Source of the DNA: Membranipora membranacea
Taxonomy: Eukaryota; Bryozoa; Gymnolaemata; Cheilostomatida; Membraniporidae
Direction of reading: 5' to 3'
Assembly (NCBI GenBank): GCA_914767715.1
Contig: OU612065.1
Coordinates: 24,740,001-24,804,000 of the forward strand
Length of the DNA stretch: 64,000 bases
Every line of letters starts with the position of its first letter. Position 1 is the stretch's first letter. The translations under genes and the position numbers were made by a program. Below are positions 37,301-51,300 of this stretch, in pieces. The notes under the pieces were generated by a model. That model searched no databases. It was not told where the DNA came from and saw nothing but the letters and a program-made list of their open reading frames with translations.

Positions 37301-40300
37301 TGATTAGAAACAATGATTTTGAAGCTTTGTACATGAGATAAAATATTAAAATCATAAGTTATATTATAAAATCACCCTATAGCTGATAAAATAAACAGAA
37401 TGGATTAAAATAATAAAAATAATAGTATTGTTCAACATAATAATATTTGCTGTCTGTAAGTTCTGACAATGTCTGACACTGATGTGCATGCATATGAAGT
37501 GTTTTATAGGGGCAAAGGGATAAATAACATCATACTCACCATAATGATGACCAGATCTTGTTTCAGGTATTTGTAGGAGTTGTCCTCCCAGTGTGTATGG
37601 GAAGGTAACTCGAAAATGAATTACAAAATTACGTAGAAATGGTATTTATTTATTTATTTATTGAGGTTTTCTAAAAGTTCATAATTAAAGCAAATTAAAA
37701 ATAACTTGTTGACCTCATACACTTTTTTATTTTTTTTTTATTTTTTTATTTATTTATTGAGGTTTTCTAAAAGTTTATAATTAAAGCAAATTAAAAATAA
37801 CTCATGACTCATAGATGCAATACTGAATGACCAAAAGAATCATAATTTTACAAAATGTTGTCCAATGAGCCATAGTCCACTGTTGTAATATGAGTTATTC
37901 AATTGTTAGTTTCTTACTCTCTAGACTTTTTCTGTTCTCTGCAGGTGGAAGATGATCGGAAACAAACATCATTACATATATCAGCTAGTCAAGGAAACCT
38001 TCATATGGTGAAATATCTGCTCAGATCAGGAGCATGTGATGCTAAACGAACTGACTCATTTGGAAATACTCCTCTTCATCATGCAGCCATATACGGTCAT
38101 GAACCAGTATGTTGATGTCCAAGGCTAGCCTTGTCATGTGGCCACAGTGGCCGCGTGACAAGGCTGCTATCCAAATATTTTATGGGTTGCAGAATTAGAA
38201 ACAATCGATAGGCGACCACAATCTGGCTTAAAGACACAATTAATTAGAGTTAAAAGACCTGCTACGACTCAAAACCATGCTGAGGATTGTTTTAATTTTC
38301 ATGAATTGACGCTCATAACTCTTCCCAGCCATTGATAATTCGGACAATTGCAAAACAAACAGAGGTAGGTGATACTTCCTATCAAATTGTCCCAAGAGAG
38401 TCAATGGCTATCAGTAAGGAGGCAAAGTTGAAGTTCCTTAATGTGTAAAAAAATTATCGACTTGACTTTTTGTAATTGACAATTTCATATCCGTTTTGTA
38501 GATTATTAATGCCTTGCTCACTAGTATTGGATTTACAACCCTTGACAAGATCAACTCTAAAGGAGAGACCGCCATGTCACTGTGCGCTAACAAGGGATCA
38601 AAACACTTTGCTTCACATCAGCTTCTACAGTTTGCTGCTAAGGACCAAGCCAGTGGGAAGAAGTACCTTCACCCTCCGACACTACTCTGGTTCTGGTACC
38701 TGCTCATGCCTATCACTATTTTCTGTGCAGGTGATCTCTTGGCAGAACTGGTGCAGGTGCTTGTTGGGTGGTAAGTTTTCATGTAGAGCTATAGCCTGGG
38801 AATCAGGCCAACAATGAGGCCATGTCTCTATTCTGAATTGTGTTTGATATTGATTATGTGGTGTTATCTACTTATGTACCAGTATTGAGCATTTCTGAAT
38901 GCTGTGTTGTTGCTTCGTGTTTATTGGCTGGTGAGTATTAGTTTGTTGTTGTGTGGAGTTGTCTTCAACAAACCAACACACCCAAACTGAGTAGATAACT
39001 TCAAATTGTTGGACTGAATCCCAGTCTAGTAGAGCTACAAAATTATAAATGAAAAGTTATAATAAACTTGATTCATTGTCAGTTAACAAGCATAATGATG
39101 AGAACTGTTAGTATCTTAGCATTTACCATTCGCTTGGTTTTGAGTATTTGCAAAATAAAAACTGATCAGTTATAAAAAGGTTCAAATTACTCTCATATTT
39201 CACATCTGTTTATCTTGTAGGTACTCTGGAATGATAGTGATGATCTTTGTGATGTTGTATATAGTATATCTGTTTCTCATCCATGCTCATCGTATCAAGC
39301 ACCCATCAAAGTAAGGACCTTCTTCAACAAAACACAGTATTGTAAAGTGTTTTTTTTTATTTTCCAATGGACTATGTATTCAAGGTTTGTTGTGCAATGG
39401 CCTGTGTAATGGGATTGAAAAGTCTAGATGCCTTAAAGTTAAAAATATCCCTTGCTGACAGTTCTTCTAAACTAATTCTCTGTTAATTAGCCATCGTTCA
39501 AAACTATGGTACTGGTTATCTCATCTGTCTGACCTCAATACACCATCAAAACTATGCCTTCAATTTAATCTTCTCTCTTCTACAGGATGCCAAATCCGAT
39601 GCATGCCGGGGCGTTCGCTTCTGGTCTATTTGGAACAATGATAACGTGGCTTGTTGCTGTTCTACCAAAGCTTGACTTTGATGACTCTAATAACATATGG
39701 ATCAGTCTAATGGTGCTTTGTTTAGGACCATTCACATTTTACTGCTATTGGAAGTTGGTGGCTACAGACCCCGGCTTTCTCCCTATGTCTGGCAAAGGTT
39801 GGTGTTGTTTCCCTCATAAACATGTCATTTGAAATTCTTTTTGTTTATTTGTAAGGGGTTGATGTGCGGTTTAATGTTTACAAATCATACATGTCATGGC
39901 AAGAATGAAACAGAAATGTACATATGTATGTAACGGCTCTCATTGAAACTCAGTTATTCAAGAAATTGTTGTCGGAAAATTTCATATAATATTTGAGGAA
40001 ACTTCACTGGCGTTTAGTGGTACGGCAGCGTCTGGACCTGAATTTATAATGTTGATATATACATGGTCGGAGTGTCAGACGGCACAATTGCGTGATTCAA
40101 AATATTCAATGAAATACTTGGGTTGTGGCTGTGAGCAAGTCATGCTGTCTATGTTCAACTGGGGTGGAATATGAGGACTGTATATGACAGGGCATGTTTG
40201 AAAGTTGAATCTCCAAGCTAATTATTGACCGGATGGCATCATTTACTCATGTCTACCACGTAACTTTCTATTGAAAGGAGGTAATGACCACCAGATCCGA

Positions 40301-41213
40301 CATCGCTCTCTGTTCAACATTGTAACTGAGGTTATTGAAGGAATTCACTTTCATGAAAGTGTATCTTGTTGAATTTTTATTGCATAGTTTCAAAATGCCG
40401 TTAGACTAACTTTCAAATAATTGAGGAAAGCACGAATGATGTGTTTTCATGTGAAGCGTCTAGGGACTGCTTACAATAGTAGTGTTTTCAAAATAGTCAA
40501 GCAAAATACCATGTTGGTTTTTTTTACTATAGCTAGCATGCTTTTGAGCTAGAACAAATACAATTAAATACTGAAACTTAACAATTATGAATCTATAATT
40601 TATGTCTCCTATAATTATTGTTGATGTCCCAAATATTTCTTCTGCAGATACCTCATCAAGGTCAAAAATGAAGTTACAGCTGAAAATAGAGGATTCTCAG
40701 GCTAAGTTCTGCTCATACTGTGATATCGTAGCCTCAGGAAATGTTAAGCACTGTAAGCTGTGCGAGCGGTGTGTGGTACACATGGATCATCACTGCCTTT
40801 TCCTTTTAAGGTGTGTGGCTAGTAACAATCACAGACTATTTGTAGTCTTCATAATCGCTGTTAACATTGACATATCTCTATTTCTATTCTCTACCGTACG
40901 ATACTTCTATGTTACCTATCAGTACTTACCTTTTGGGGCTGTGTTTTATATAATAGCCTGTGAACACATTTTTCTAATGTTTATAATGGTGTTGAATTTT
41001 CTGTCCATGTTTTGGGGTATAGCACTGGTACAGTGGCAACTTAGGCTGGTCAGCTTAGGATATACATATTATGAATCCATAGCAGTCACCAGTATGGATG
41101 ATATACAAAGTACGAAAAGTGTTGAGCTTACTAGCAAAGAACGGCTCATGAATATTGCACGGTTTTTCCAAGGTAACAAAACACCTTACAAACGATCAAC
41201 TGAGATGGTTTAG
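35915..41213 (+). CDS. Ankyrin-DHHC palmitoyl-acyltransferase (ZDHHC17/ZDHHC13 type)
   Basis: Integral membrane S-acyltransferase of the HIP14 group, usually Golgi/vesicular, that palmitoylates Cys in ankyrin-recruited substrates. Eight exons: 35915-36021, 36342-36529, 37089-37201, 37945-38106, 38502-38770, 39221-39310, 39586-39797 and 40648-41213. They sum to 1707 nt, giving 568 aa (human paralogues are about 620-630). Exons 2-5 carry ankyrin repeats (GADVNAVNNFGETPLMFVAK, DINAKDKAGRRIIHHAV, FGNTPLHHAAIYGH). Then come hydrophobic segments in exons 5-8 (LLWFWYLLMPITIF, MIVMIFVMLYIVYLFLI, SLMVLCLGPFTFYCYW, and two after the DHHC). The zinc-binding pattern FCSYC...HCKLCERC...MDHHC is intact. 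Odd point: the residues after DHHC are LF instead of PW. It cannot be split between ZDHHC17 and ZDHHC13 by eye. Confidence 0.93.
37268..37297. repeat. (TA)n microsatellite
   Basis: Uninterrupted TA dinucleotides of about 30 bp in intron 3 of the DHHC gene. Confidence 0.85.
37643..37805 (-). repeat. Two tandem copies of a non-LTR-like 3' end
   Basis: Two direct copies of TTTATTGAGGTTTTCTAAAAG followed by TATAATTAAAGCAAATTAAA lie in intron 3 of the DHHC gene. The same sequence occurs in opposite orientation at 59155-59232, where it ends in AATAAATA and poly(A). That fits a retroposon 3' tail. Confidence 0.6.
38128..38164. repeat. 37-bp near-perfect palindrome (GCCTTGTCA family)
   Basis: GCCTTGTCATGTGGCCAC, one base, then GTGGCCGCGTGACAAGGC (16 of 18 pairs), 22 bp after the donor of DHHC exon 4. 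A relative with the same GCCTTGTCACGTG arms is at 58247-58295. Confidence 0.7.
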
Positions 41214-42363
41214 ATTGCAATGTTTCCTTCAACATACATTAACTGCATAGTTCACCAGCAAAACGAACCATAAGATTCTCCCTTGGTTCTCTACTTGCAC
41301 ACAGACTATCTCATGCCCAAGCTCCAGATTAACTTGTGCTGGTTAGCAGTGACATAACGTATCTCTTTGGTAGGAAAATAATGCTTTTCTGTGAGCCTAA
41401 GAAAAAGTATCATCGCATCTCACACCTATGGCTGTTTTTTGTTGTTCATTATTTCCCTATGTTAAATTGTGTTTCATTTTCACCGAGCCTGACTGACTCC
41501 ATAGAAGTTGTCAAAACAAGCTGATGCTCTTCAACAAGTATTTAATACTATCTCAAACAAAATTTTATAGTCTCAGTGTGTTTGTGTGTTATTATTTATT
41601 AGCAGATTATCCTACGCATAATGGTATCGCACGAAATTGGCTCAAGGAAATTATGTTGTTGTCTCTGTTTTTGCACCTTTTTCATTACTCGAAGGTATTA
41701 AATTATTCACAAATCATGTTTTCTATGCATATATGTACTTGGAATGGTGTTGTAGGTTTGATACCTGCATAAAATGTATTCCCTTGTGTTATATCCAGTA
41801 CTATAGGTTCACTGGTTGCACTGGCTCCAAGGGCAGTTAGCTTCATAGCAAACCTTTTCAAGAGTATCAAGAACATAAGCTGCGCATGACGATCAATGAT
41901 AGCTTGTAGATGGAAAAGGATGTACAGGGATATTTAGTTTACCTGGTAATTAACTACTCACAAGGATTTCGAGTCTACCTTGGTTTTGCTAATCAGGCGT
42001 GAATTTATAAGTACCAAGAACATGGTGAGTAATGGCTTGTATAATGGTACCATTTTATGTGCCACATCCTGGAGAATATTTTAATTAATAGGTTTAAAAT
42101 TTGAAGTAGCACATTTGTCTATTCCAAGAGTTTTAGTTGTCTCTAACTCCTCGGTCTATACATGCATCCAGTTTCGGCATTTACTTTGGGTTACTTGAGG
42201 GGGCTAACCACCTGGATTGTATCATAACAGTGCTAATGAGCTGGGCAGGCCTTTATCATCATGTAATTCCACAGAACCCATCATAAAACTGGTTGGTTTC
42301 CATCCATGCGTAAATAATGTATTAAGTTAAAGAATGTGACACAAGATAATCTATTGTTATCAG
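41214..42363. other. Spacer between the DHHC gene and first recognised receptor PTP exon
   Basis: DHHC 3' UTR plus presumably 5' exons and promoter of the receptor PTP. One short open stretch (YSQGFRVYLGFANQ, about 41956-41997) lacks a standard donor. No further exon is convincing. Confidence 0.35.
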
Positions 42364-45300
42364 AGAGTTAGTGCTGAGATCACTCGACACCCGAGTGCAT
42401 GGTTCTCCTCAGTGACCGCTCATGCTATACCAGGCGGATATTTCCTCGAAATGAACTCGACTACCGCCAGCACTTCGACTATAGAAACCACGACAAACAC
42501 CACTAATGGTGCTGTGACAGCAGGTTAGTTCACTGCATTGCTGCGGCATCATATGAACCTCTGGAATGCAGCAGTTATAGCAAACTTTCAAAGGCTTTGG
42601 ATATTATGCTAACAGCCTATTGCAGGATGGATATTAGATTTAGGCAATAAACAAACTTCAATCATGAAACCTTGGCGGTCCCTGTACATTAAATGAGACT
42701 ACAATGAAGCTTCCATGGAACTTCAAACCCATAGTCATTTGATATAATTTATGTCCAGCTTTACCTTGGTCAATAAACATAAACACACATGTTTTTTTTA
42801 TCTTAATAGAGGGCCAAACAGAAATGGAGGAGGAGATGGTGCAATGGATAGCAGGATGCTGTGCTTTTGTGGTTGTAGTGTTAGCTGTGTCTACTCTACA
42901 ATGGTACAGGTATGGTGGGGTTCGAATTTATTCCCTTCAGTTAAGATGATATGCGCTGTCGCTGTTGCTACAGGAAACATGTACTGTTGTTTTCTACTTT
43001 TTCTTTACTTATTCTGTTTCTAAAGCATGTGCAAACAAGCTAGAATAACATTCTTCACGTTACCCTTGCATCTCCCCAATTACATTATCATTCTTTGCTG
43101 AGCCCCTTAACAATTGTCCAAGAATTATGGATTTGTATATGTAAAATCAGAGCCAGCCCCTAATAGTGTACGGGATAGCCATCGCGGTCGTATGTGGTCG
43201 TTGAAAGGGGGTGGGAGGGTATGAGAAATGGTGGTATGGTATGGTGGTTTGAGGAATCTGAAAAAACCAGGGCTAGAACTCGGTGAAATGATGCAAAAGT
43301 GCTGTAAACAGGTGCCAAAGTTATAGTAGTGATAAATTTTAAAAAAAAAAGAGTTTCTTAGCTTCCCATCCACCCCCTTAACATACGACCCCGATCGCCA
43401 TCCCGAACGCTATTAAGGTCTGGCTGTGCGTAAAAATATGTACACTCATGAATTGTTTTTAATGATAATGATAACGTGTAATGTAATGATCCTTGCGGAA
43501 ATGCGATGCACTTTATAATGTACAATGTGTTTTTTTAGACAGGAGAAATATATGCCAAAAGCAAAGAAAAAAGCAAGGTTAAAGAAGGAAAAAAAGGATA
43601 AAGGTAAGCTGTGTGACTTTGCTATAATTTTTACAGTAGCAAATAAGCTGACGGTGATGTTTATCTTCCCTTCATTATTATTTTCTGTATCTGAATGAAC
43701 GGTTTCTAAATGGTGAACAAAGCAGTGCTCCTCTCTGCCCAAAGACAATATAGATTACCATGCACAATTGTGTTTCCTGCTGCCTGTCTATGCGGTTTCA
43801 CTTTTCTTCGTGAAAGGGTGAAATGCCTTATTCAAATGAGCCGATACAATGCTTGCACGAGTGTTTTGTACTCAATTGAAATGGTGTTAAAATAATCTTC
43901 CACAAATGAGGCACTATTCAACATCGGAAGTTTCTTGTTGGTATCATTATCTCAATATATTTAAGGTGTAGAGAGTAATGAGTTTCCAAAAAGAACGTTT
44001 TGTTGATTTGGGTGCTCTCATGTGTGCAATTTGTGAATTTTTCTTAGTATACACATGATTCTCCCATTGCTGGAAGACATATCATGATACCAACGTCATG
44101 TTTGTAGTAAACACACATATATGTAAGCTCTGCTGTGTTACGGACGCAGCTGTCCAATGTAGTAACAGGAATACCAGCGAGTATATTACAACTACAATGA
44201 CTCATATTAGCAAACATGAGGGTCAGTTTATAAAATTCCTGATAGTTTAACCCCCTGCCTAACAACCTATGGCCTCATGAATCGGCAATTTGGGTTTTAA
44301 AAGACGAAACAGTAGTTTAGTTTACAAGTTCACCATGTCATAAATGGCCATAATATTATAACATAAATCAATATAATGGAGTTCACCTACGCCTTATTTC
44401 TCCAAATTCCTCGATTTAGATAAGACGTTAACCCCCAGCGTTAACCTCTCCATAGATAGATAGATACTACCTATGATATTATATGTATTATATTAAACAT
44501 ATTATTGTTTGTGTATAATAATATATCTCTGTAATTATAAGCATATACAACTCATGTTCATTTATGGTCTCGATACCCTGTAACACTGTGTGAGAAACCT
44601 GGAAGTTGTTTTTTTTTCCGGTTTTCCGGTATCAGTATGGGTATATGGACTGTATCTTAATTTGGCACAGGATCATTTGGTCAGATGCCCTTCCTGACAC
44701 CACCGTGATGTAATTAGTGTATCTATTATGTATATAATTGTTAGCTGTATATTTGTACGCTGTATATTTGTACGCTGTATATTTGTACGCTGTATATTTG
44801 TACGCTGTATATTTGTAGCTATAGAGCGAAGACGGATTGAGGAGACTACCACTTTTCCGATAGCTAAGGGAGATTATCTTATTCAGTATGCAGAAAAAAT
44901 CAAGGAAGGCTTAATCCCTTATGAATTGAAGGTATCCAGCATGACTGTGTCTATAGCCCTGTGAGGATGCGCAGCCTCATCAGTGCAATAAGGAAATTCG
45001 GTTTGACCTGTTTACCTAGTGCGGATAATGCATTGTAGTGGTTAAGATGGTGAACGATGTACAGAGATATTTTTCTAAGTCCAACTTGGAAATTAGGTTT
45101 GATTCAATACCTATTACAGATAGTGGATTGTCATCCTTGCCAACTTCTAGGGTATGTTAGTTTAAACTGTGGTTGACAATGAGATGCGGCTACCAGCAAC
45201 CCAGATAGCGTTCGAGAACCCAAACTATGTGTTTGTATGGAATTAGACAGGGTGCCATGATGAGTATTTATTTGGCAGTCATCCCAAGTAAAGGTGTCTG

Positions 45301-48300
45301 GTTAGATAATGGTTTTCATTGTTAGACCTAGATATATTGTTCACTGATCTCTTTCATTTTAGGCTGTGGGAAAGCTTTCTAGCCAGCATAAAATCATACC
45401 AGGAGCTGTAGGTGCTCTGCATGTCAACTCTGAGAAGAATGCGTTCCCAAACTATATTCCATGTAGGTCTGCTATCTTGCTCATAATGAAACCATGTATC
45501 AAACCTTTCACGTTTCACGCTTCATGTTTCTGTTTTATTTCCTTTGCGGCCAATTAATTCAAACCATCCCAGGGTTGGAACCTTCATGTAACCAAACAGT
45601 CCAATTCGATATACGTTTATATTCGTTTATATACAACCAATTTTATTGGTAGAATGTTATCATTTCTTAGGGACCCTCGAAGCGTAAAGATTTTGCTGGA
45701 GATAGAGTTTGCCATTTTATGTAGGCTTGAAATAGTGATATTATATATGGCTGGCTCAACCCCATTACTTGATAAAAACTCCAACATTGATTCACCCCTC
45801 CCAACTATCTTGGACAACTCTAGCTAACACTTAGACCTCTATTAGGGTTAGTGATATGTTAGGCAAAAAACTATCTGTGGAGGAATGATACATCATACAT
45901 TGAAAACGTAGAGCCAGTGGTAAATTTATTGCATTCATTTCATTATTAAAATTCTGTCTTTCAGATGACCATTGCCGTGTGAAACTTGTGACAGAAGCCA
46001 ACAACCAGGAGTCTGACTACATAAACGCCAGCTATGTGTACAAAGAAAAAGACTCAGCCGGTAATATCAGTGGTGATATTCAGTGTATAGCTGCTCAGAG
46101 CCCATTAGAAAATACTGTCAATGATTTCTGGAAGATGATATGGCAGGAGGGAACACAATACATCATCATGTTGACAGATGTGTACACATATTCGGAGGTA
46201 ATATATTTAACCGCCACTCACTTTAAAGAGAGAGCTCATAAACGCTTGCTTAGACTTGTCACATCAAAAGCATCTAGCTTGCACTGTCCACTTCCTAAAA
46301 CTCTAGATCTGATCTGATCACTTAGTCATTAGGGTGAAAGATTGAGCATTTACAGGCAAAAAAATTAGAAGTCAGTCGATGGATGACTATACCAACTTTT
46401 TTTGTTGACTTTGCTGGATACCAAATTTGTCACCATGATGCCAACATACAGCAGTTTTATTCAGAATTACCGCGCTGTAGTATACGAGTAGTCGCTTGTT
46501 TAATATTAAATGAAGAGTTTGAGCCAGGTCCTAGCTTGTAGATGTTTTGCTATAATTAAAATTTGCTCAAAAATATTTACTTCTTCATCAACGTAAAGAG
46601 CATAGTCACATTCTATTTCATCACCCATTATTCATTCAGGATACAATGTGTATAAGTGTTACAGTCATATATATATATATATATATAAAATATGATTATC
46701 AAGTACAGGATGATGCAGGCAAAAGTTTAATCCGTTGCTTGCCATTGATATAAGTACAGTTATGGGCCGTGTACTTGCTGGTAGACAAAATTGTGATCCT
46801 TTGTGACAGAAGTAGGGCATGAAAAGGCACGAGACGGCCATATAACTGGATATAGTAACCTATGAATGAACCGAGTAGAGAATGGGATGCAGCGCGAAAA
46901 GTGCTTAATCGAGATGTAAATATTATTTAGTGTTTAGTTCATTAAGTTTGGTCACGACTTAATATTAGCTAGCCAGTAATTTCCATCTTAATTCGGAAAA
47001 TTTGTAATTCAAAACATTCTAATGTTCTATTGTGCAAATTGGATGTGAAAGATTTTGATGTCTGAACAGACATAATTTCCAACTTGAATATGGAAAATCT
47101 TCATCTCTGAGAAGAATAGCAGGTGTTTTATTTTGTAGATTGAATGTGAGAGATACTGGCGAGATACTTATAAATTATTCGGCGATTTTCATGTCAGAAC
47201 AGAGTGCACACAGAAAAGCCGGCATTTTACGATCAGAAAGCTTAGTATTAGTAAGGTACGCTGTTATTAGTACGCGTTTTCTTTATCTTATCCTGCCAAA
47301 GAAATATAGATATCACTATTCAGTAAGTAATGTTCTGTCACGGCATGAAAAATATTCAAAAACATGATTGTAGATTGACAATAAAAGTATATATATTATG
47401 TAAAATTCTGAGAATGGAAACCTGCTCAAGGGCTGAAAAAAGATTACTGAATGTTTTTGATGCACAATATGTTCTCGATATGTTTTCTCATATGGAATGA
47501 TACAGTTTCCCAGATGCTGCCATACTAAGATTAGCACCCTATGTGTTTTAGGAAGGAAATTATGAGAGTAGAATAGTAACTCAGATACAGTTTCATGGCT
47601 GGCTGATAAATGAGGTTCCTGACCTTCATGGGTTACTAGAATTCAGGAGGAAAGTGAGGTCTATCACATCTAATGCTGACACACCATTGCTTATTCATTG
47701 CAGGTAAGCAGCTACAAAAATCACTAAACACATAAATATACATCTGAAAAAGCCGTACATGGTTCGAATCAAGCGAAACAAGCAACTCAACATCAACAAA
47801 ATTAATTTATGCGTGACTAGTTTGTCCCAAGTGTCACCGTCCAAACTGGTGATGGACAAAGTTTGGCCTTTAATGCCCTTGCAGCTTGCACTATAATTAT
47901 TATTATGATTATGACTGATGATCGACCTTTTTCTACTTAGCTGTAGATTTTCAGAGCTATGCTCAGTTGGTTACTGTATAGATAACTCCAATAATAAATG
48001 CGAATTAAAATTTTGGTATAATATTATAAATTAATTACAATATTTCACCATTTCAGAGATGGATCCGAGCGTACAGGAGCTTTCATCACTCTTGATTTAG
48101 TACTTGAACGTTTGAAAAAGACAGCAAAAACTGATGTACTTCGTACAATACTGATGCTGAGACAGTTTAGACCGAGGATTGTTAGTAAGGATGTCCTACT
48201 TGAGACCGTGTACAGCGCTATAGCTACTTACTTACGTTGCGGAACCACTGTGATATCAACTAAGCGACTTAATAAATATGTGCAGAATCTCAAAAAGAAA

Positions 48301-51300
48301 CCCGATATTACAAGTCTTTCTCAACTTGAAAGAGAGTTTCAGGTGAGTTCAGCCACTCATTGTTGTTTGTTATATAGTATTCTCATAATAGAATCTGAAT
48401 TTCTTCCAACTTTGTTAATTTGTTCATCTAATGGGAACATGGTTTAGATTGTTACAATCAAAACCATGTTCCCGTTGTTGAAAATATGGTTCACATACAT
48501 AGACGTATACCACGTCATGAAGTGCATGTGTTTACATGTATGTTAATACATGCACTTCTTGACTCAGTAGACGCTGTATGCGATTTTAGTTGGACAAAAT
48601 TTTTTGTTGATAATGTGTGCATGATATTTTTTATCTGGAGGTAAAATAGAGAAGTCTTCTTGCAGTTCTTCAATGAGGTGATACCAAAACTTGATGTAAC
48701 AGAGTGTGCAGCTGGTCATCGCCAAGAGAACTGGAATAAAAGTAGGGACATCATGAACCAGCCTCGTAAGTATGACTGGCTTATTCGCGATGTAATTAAC
48801 GCATTTTTGCTCATGTTTATTTGCTATTTTATTCATTTTATAATTGCTATCTATTTACGTCATTTGTTTAAAGGTAGTTATTTAAGGTAGTTATTATTAT
48901 TATTGTTATTTCATTTGTATTTTGTTAATTGCTCTTGATTTTTTGCCATCAGTCAAAAACAAGTTTTAGGAAAAAAGTTTATATGCCTACTTCTAGTTTG
49001 TATTATTGTACCATTCTAGACTAACACATAATAATGTATCTCCAGGTTGATCGAAATAGTTGCATTCTGAAATGTGTATTCTACATACATCATAAAATGC
49101 ATGTTATTTCATTTTCAGCTGAAAGAGCCCGGCCACATCTGATGACTTTCGATATACATGAGCATTCAGATTTCATCAACGCTGTTTATGTTGATGTAAG
49201 TGTTTGAAACTTAATTTATATCATTCAGCTATCCGAGAGCAGATCTCTCCATTTTTAAAATACCTAGAGGAAATCATTAACGATAGATATGGCATCACAT
49301 ATTGATTGGAACACTGAGGTTTTATATTCCATATCAATAGTTTACTCCGCTTGATTAAATCTGAGATATATAGGCTCAAGCTAACTGATTGCAATTTTTT
49401 CAGCCATACACTGATCAAATAAAAGGAGAACGAACTGGCAACATGCCGTGCAAATTAATCAATTAGTGTAATATCTCGATTTTTGTTCTTGGCAGGGTTA
49501 CAAGAACAGAAATCAGTATATCGTAGGAGAATGGCCCCTACGATCTTCCATAAATGATTTCTGGCGTCTGGTGTTTGATAAGAAAATATCCTCAGCTGTT
49601 GTTCTACATGCTCCACAAACTAGCTCAAGGGTATGTGTGAATATCTATTTTGATAATTTTTATCACAAGAATTGTACGTGTACTCCCAATGTAATAATAA
49701 TAAACAACAACTTTTTAAATTTTAATCATCCAGACATATAGATAATAGCGTAGTGTCTTGTTAAGCTTCTCATGAAAACTATTCTATTTGCACTTTGTTG
49801 TTCTGGATTTTACTGTACTGCCATCTACTGTATCATTCCCATTGACTATCTCGTTTACCTTGTCTGTAGGCCTACCCTCACTTTTGGCCCAGGATACGCA
49901 ACAAGCTTGTCAGATATGGACCTGTGGCTGTGAAGCTACTTGATGCACGAGACACACCCCTGTTTGCTGTCAGGACATTCATGGTTCAAAAGGTACTTAG
50001 CTGGCTGTATACCTGGTATCCAGCAAATCAAAAAAATGAGTTTTCAAAAAAAATAACTTGAGATCTAGCTGACAATTTTTTTATACATGACACATGTATG
50101 GATATATCAGAATATACACAATAGGTTCTGAAACCTTAGGAAAATAATTCCAAAATGGATCTATGTTAAACGTCCGTGCACTCGTTGTAGTTTTCTTGAT
50201 TTAACTGGAACTACATACCAGAACTAACTGGACAACTGGTCTTTTCCAATGTTATCGTTTACACAATGGCACAGAATGTAGCACATAATGTATTGCATAA
50301 TGGAGTTCATAATAGAGTAAAATATGTAGTATGCCCTACTGACCTTAATAATTCGCGGGCTCCTAATTTGCGGAGGACACAACTCCAACCTTTTTCAATA
50401 GTCTTAATTATTCACGGATCTCAGGCCCGCGAATTTGAGAGGATAACTCTTCTATAGTAGTAGTAGTATTCTATTTTAAAATGCAGACCCATCCTATTAC
50501 AATATAATCACAAAGCAGACGCTCTACACACTGAGCTATTCAGCCTCTTCACATAAAAAGAGTGTATTTAGCTAGTTTTAAGTATTCGCGGTTTATTAAA
50601 CCACTCGAAAACATATGGTCAGTAGGGTACATCACAGAGTTGAAATATAATACATAATGGAGTAAAAAATGTAGTACATCACGTGGTTTACAAAATGTAA
50701 TACATTGTGTACTTCATTATGTACTTCATAATGTAGTATATAATGTAGTACATAACATACTACATTATGTACTACATGATGAAGTACATAATGAAGTATA
50801 AAATGTAGTACGCTTTGTAAATCACAGGAGTTTTTATCAAAATTGTTCACACTTCTATGTTCACTTTGTAGTATCTGTTGTTCCCAAGTAAAAACAATGT
50901 TTGCGGACCCCGCTATGCAGTAAACATGCAACTAGTGTTCCTGAAAGGCTGGGCAGATCATAGTATTGTACCAGAGAGATGGGAGTTCTGCATTGAGATC
51001 ATGAATATCAGTAACCACTGGAAATCCCACGAAAAGGAGGAAGAATACCCAACATTTGTTATGTCAAAGTGAGCAACTTACAAACATCAATGATAAATAT
51101 ATATAGTTTTGTTGTCAATATACAATCACCTTTATGAATGTTTTTCATGCAGTGACAGAACAAATATCTAAAAAATAAGGAAAAGTGGAGAGACAAAGAA
51201 GAAAATAAAGAGCATTAGTAATAAAATCAACAAGATTTAAAGTGCCTTGATAGTAGATGTTTAAAATGAGTAAGCTTGGTGCTTGAGCGTATCGGTATTG

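Noticed and set aside
44744-44818. CRISPR-like spacing of short direct repeats
   Set aside because: Units are contiguous 15-bp minisatellite copies with no spacers, in a eukaryotic intron.
50632-50931. His/Tyr/Val-rich repetitive minus-strand frame
   Set aside because: It is the translation of the degenerate 12-bp DNA repeat, not a protein-coding gene.
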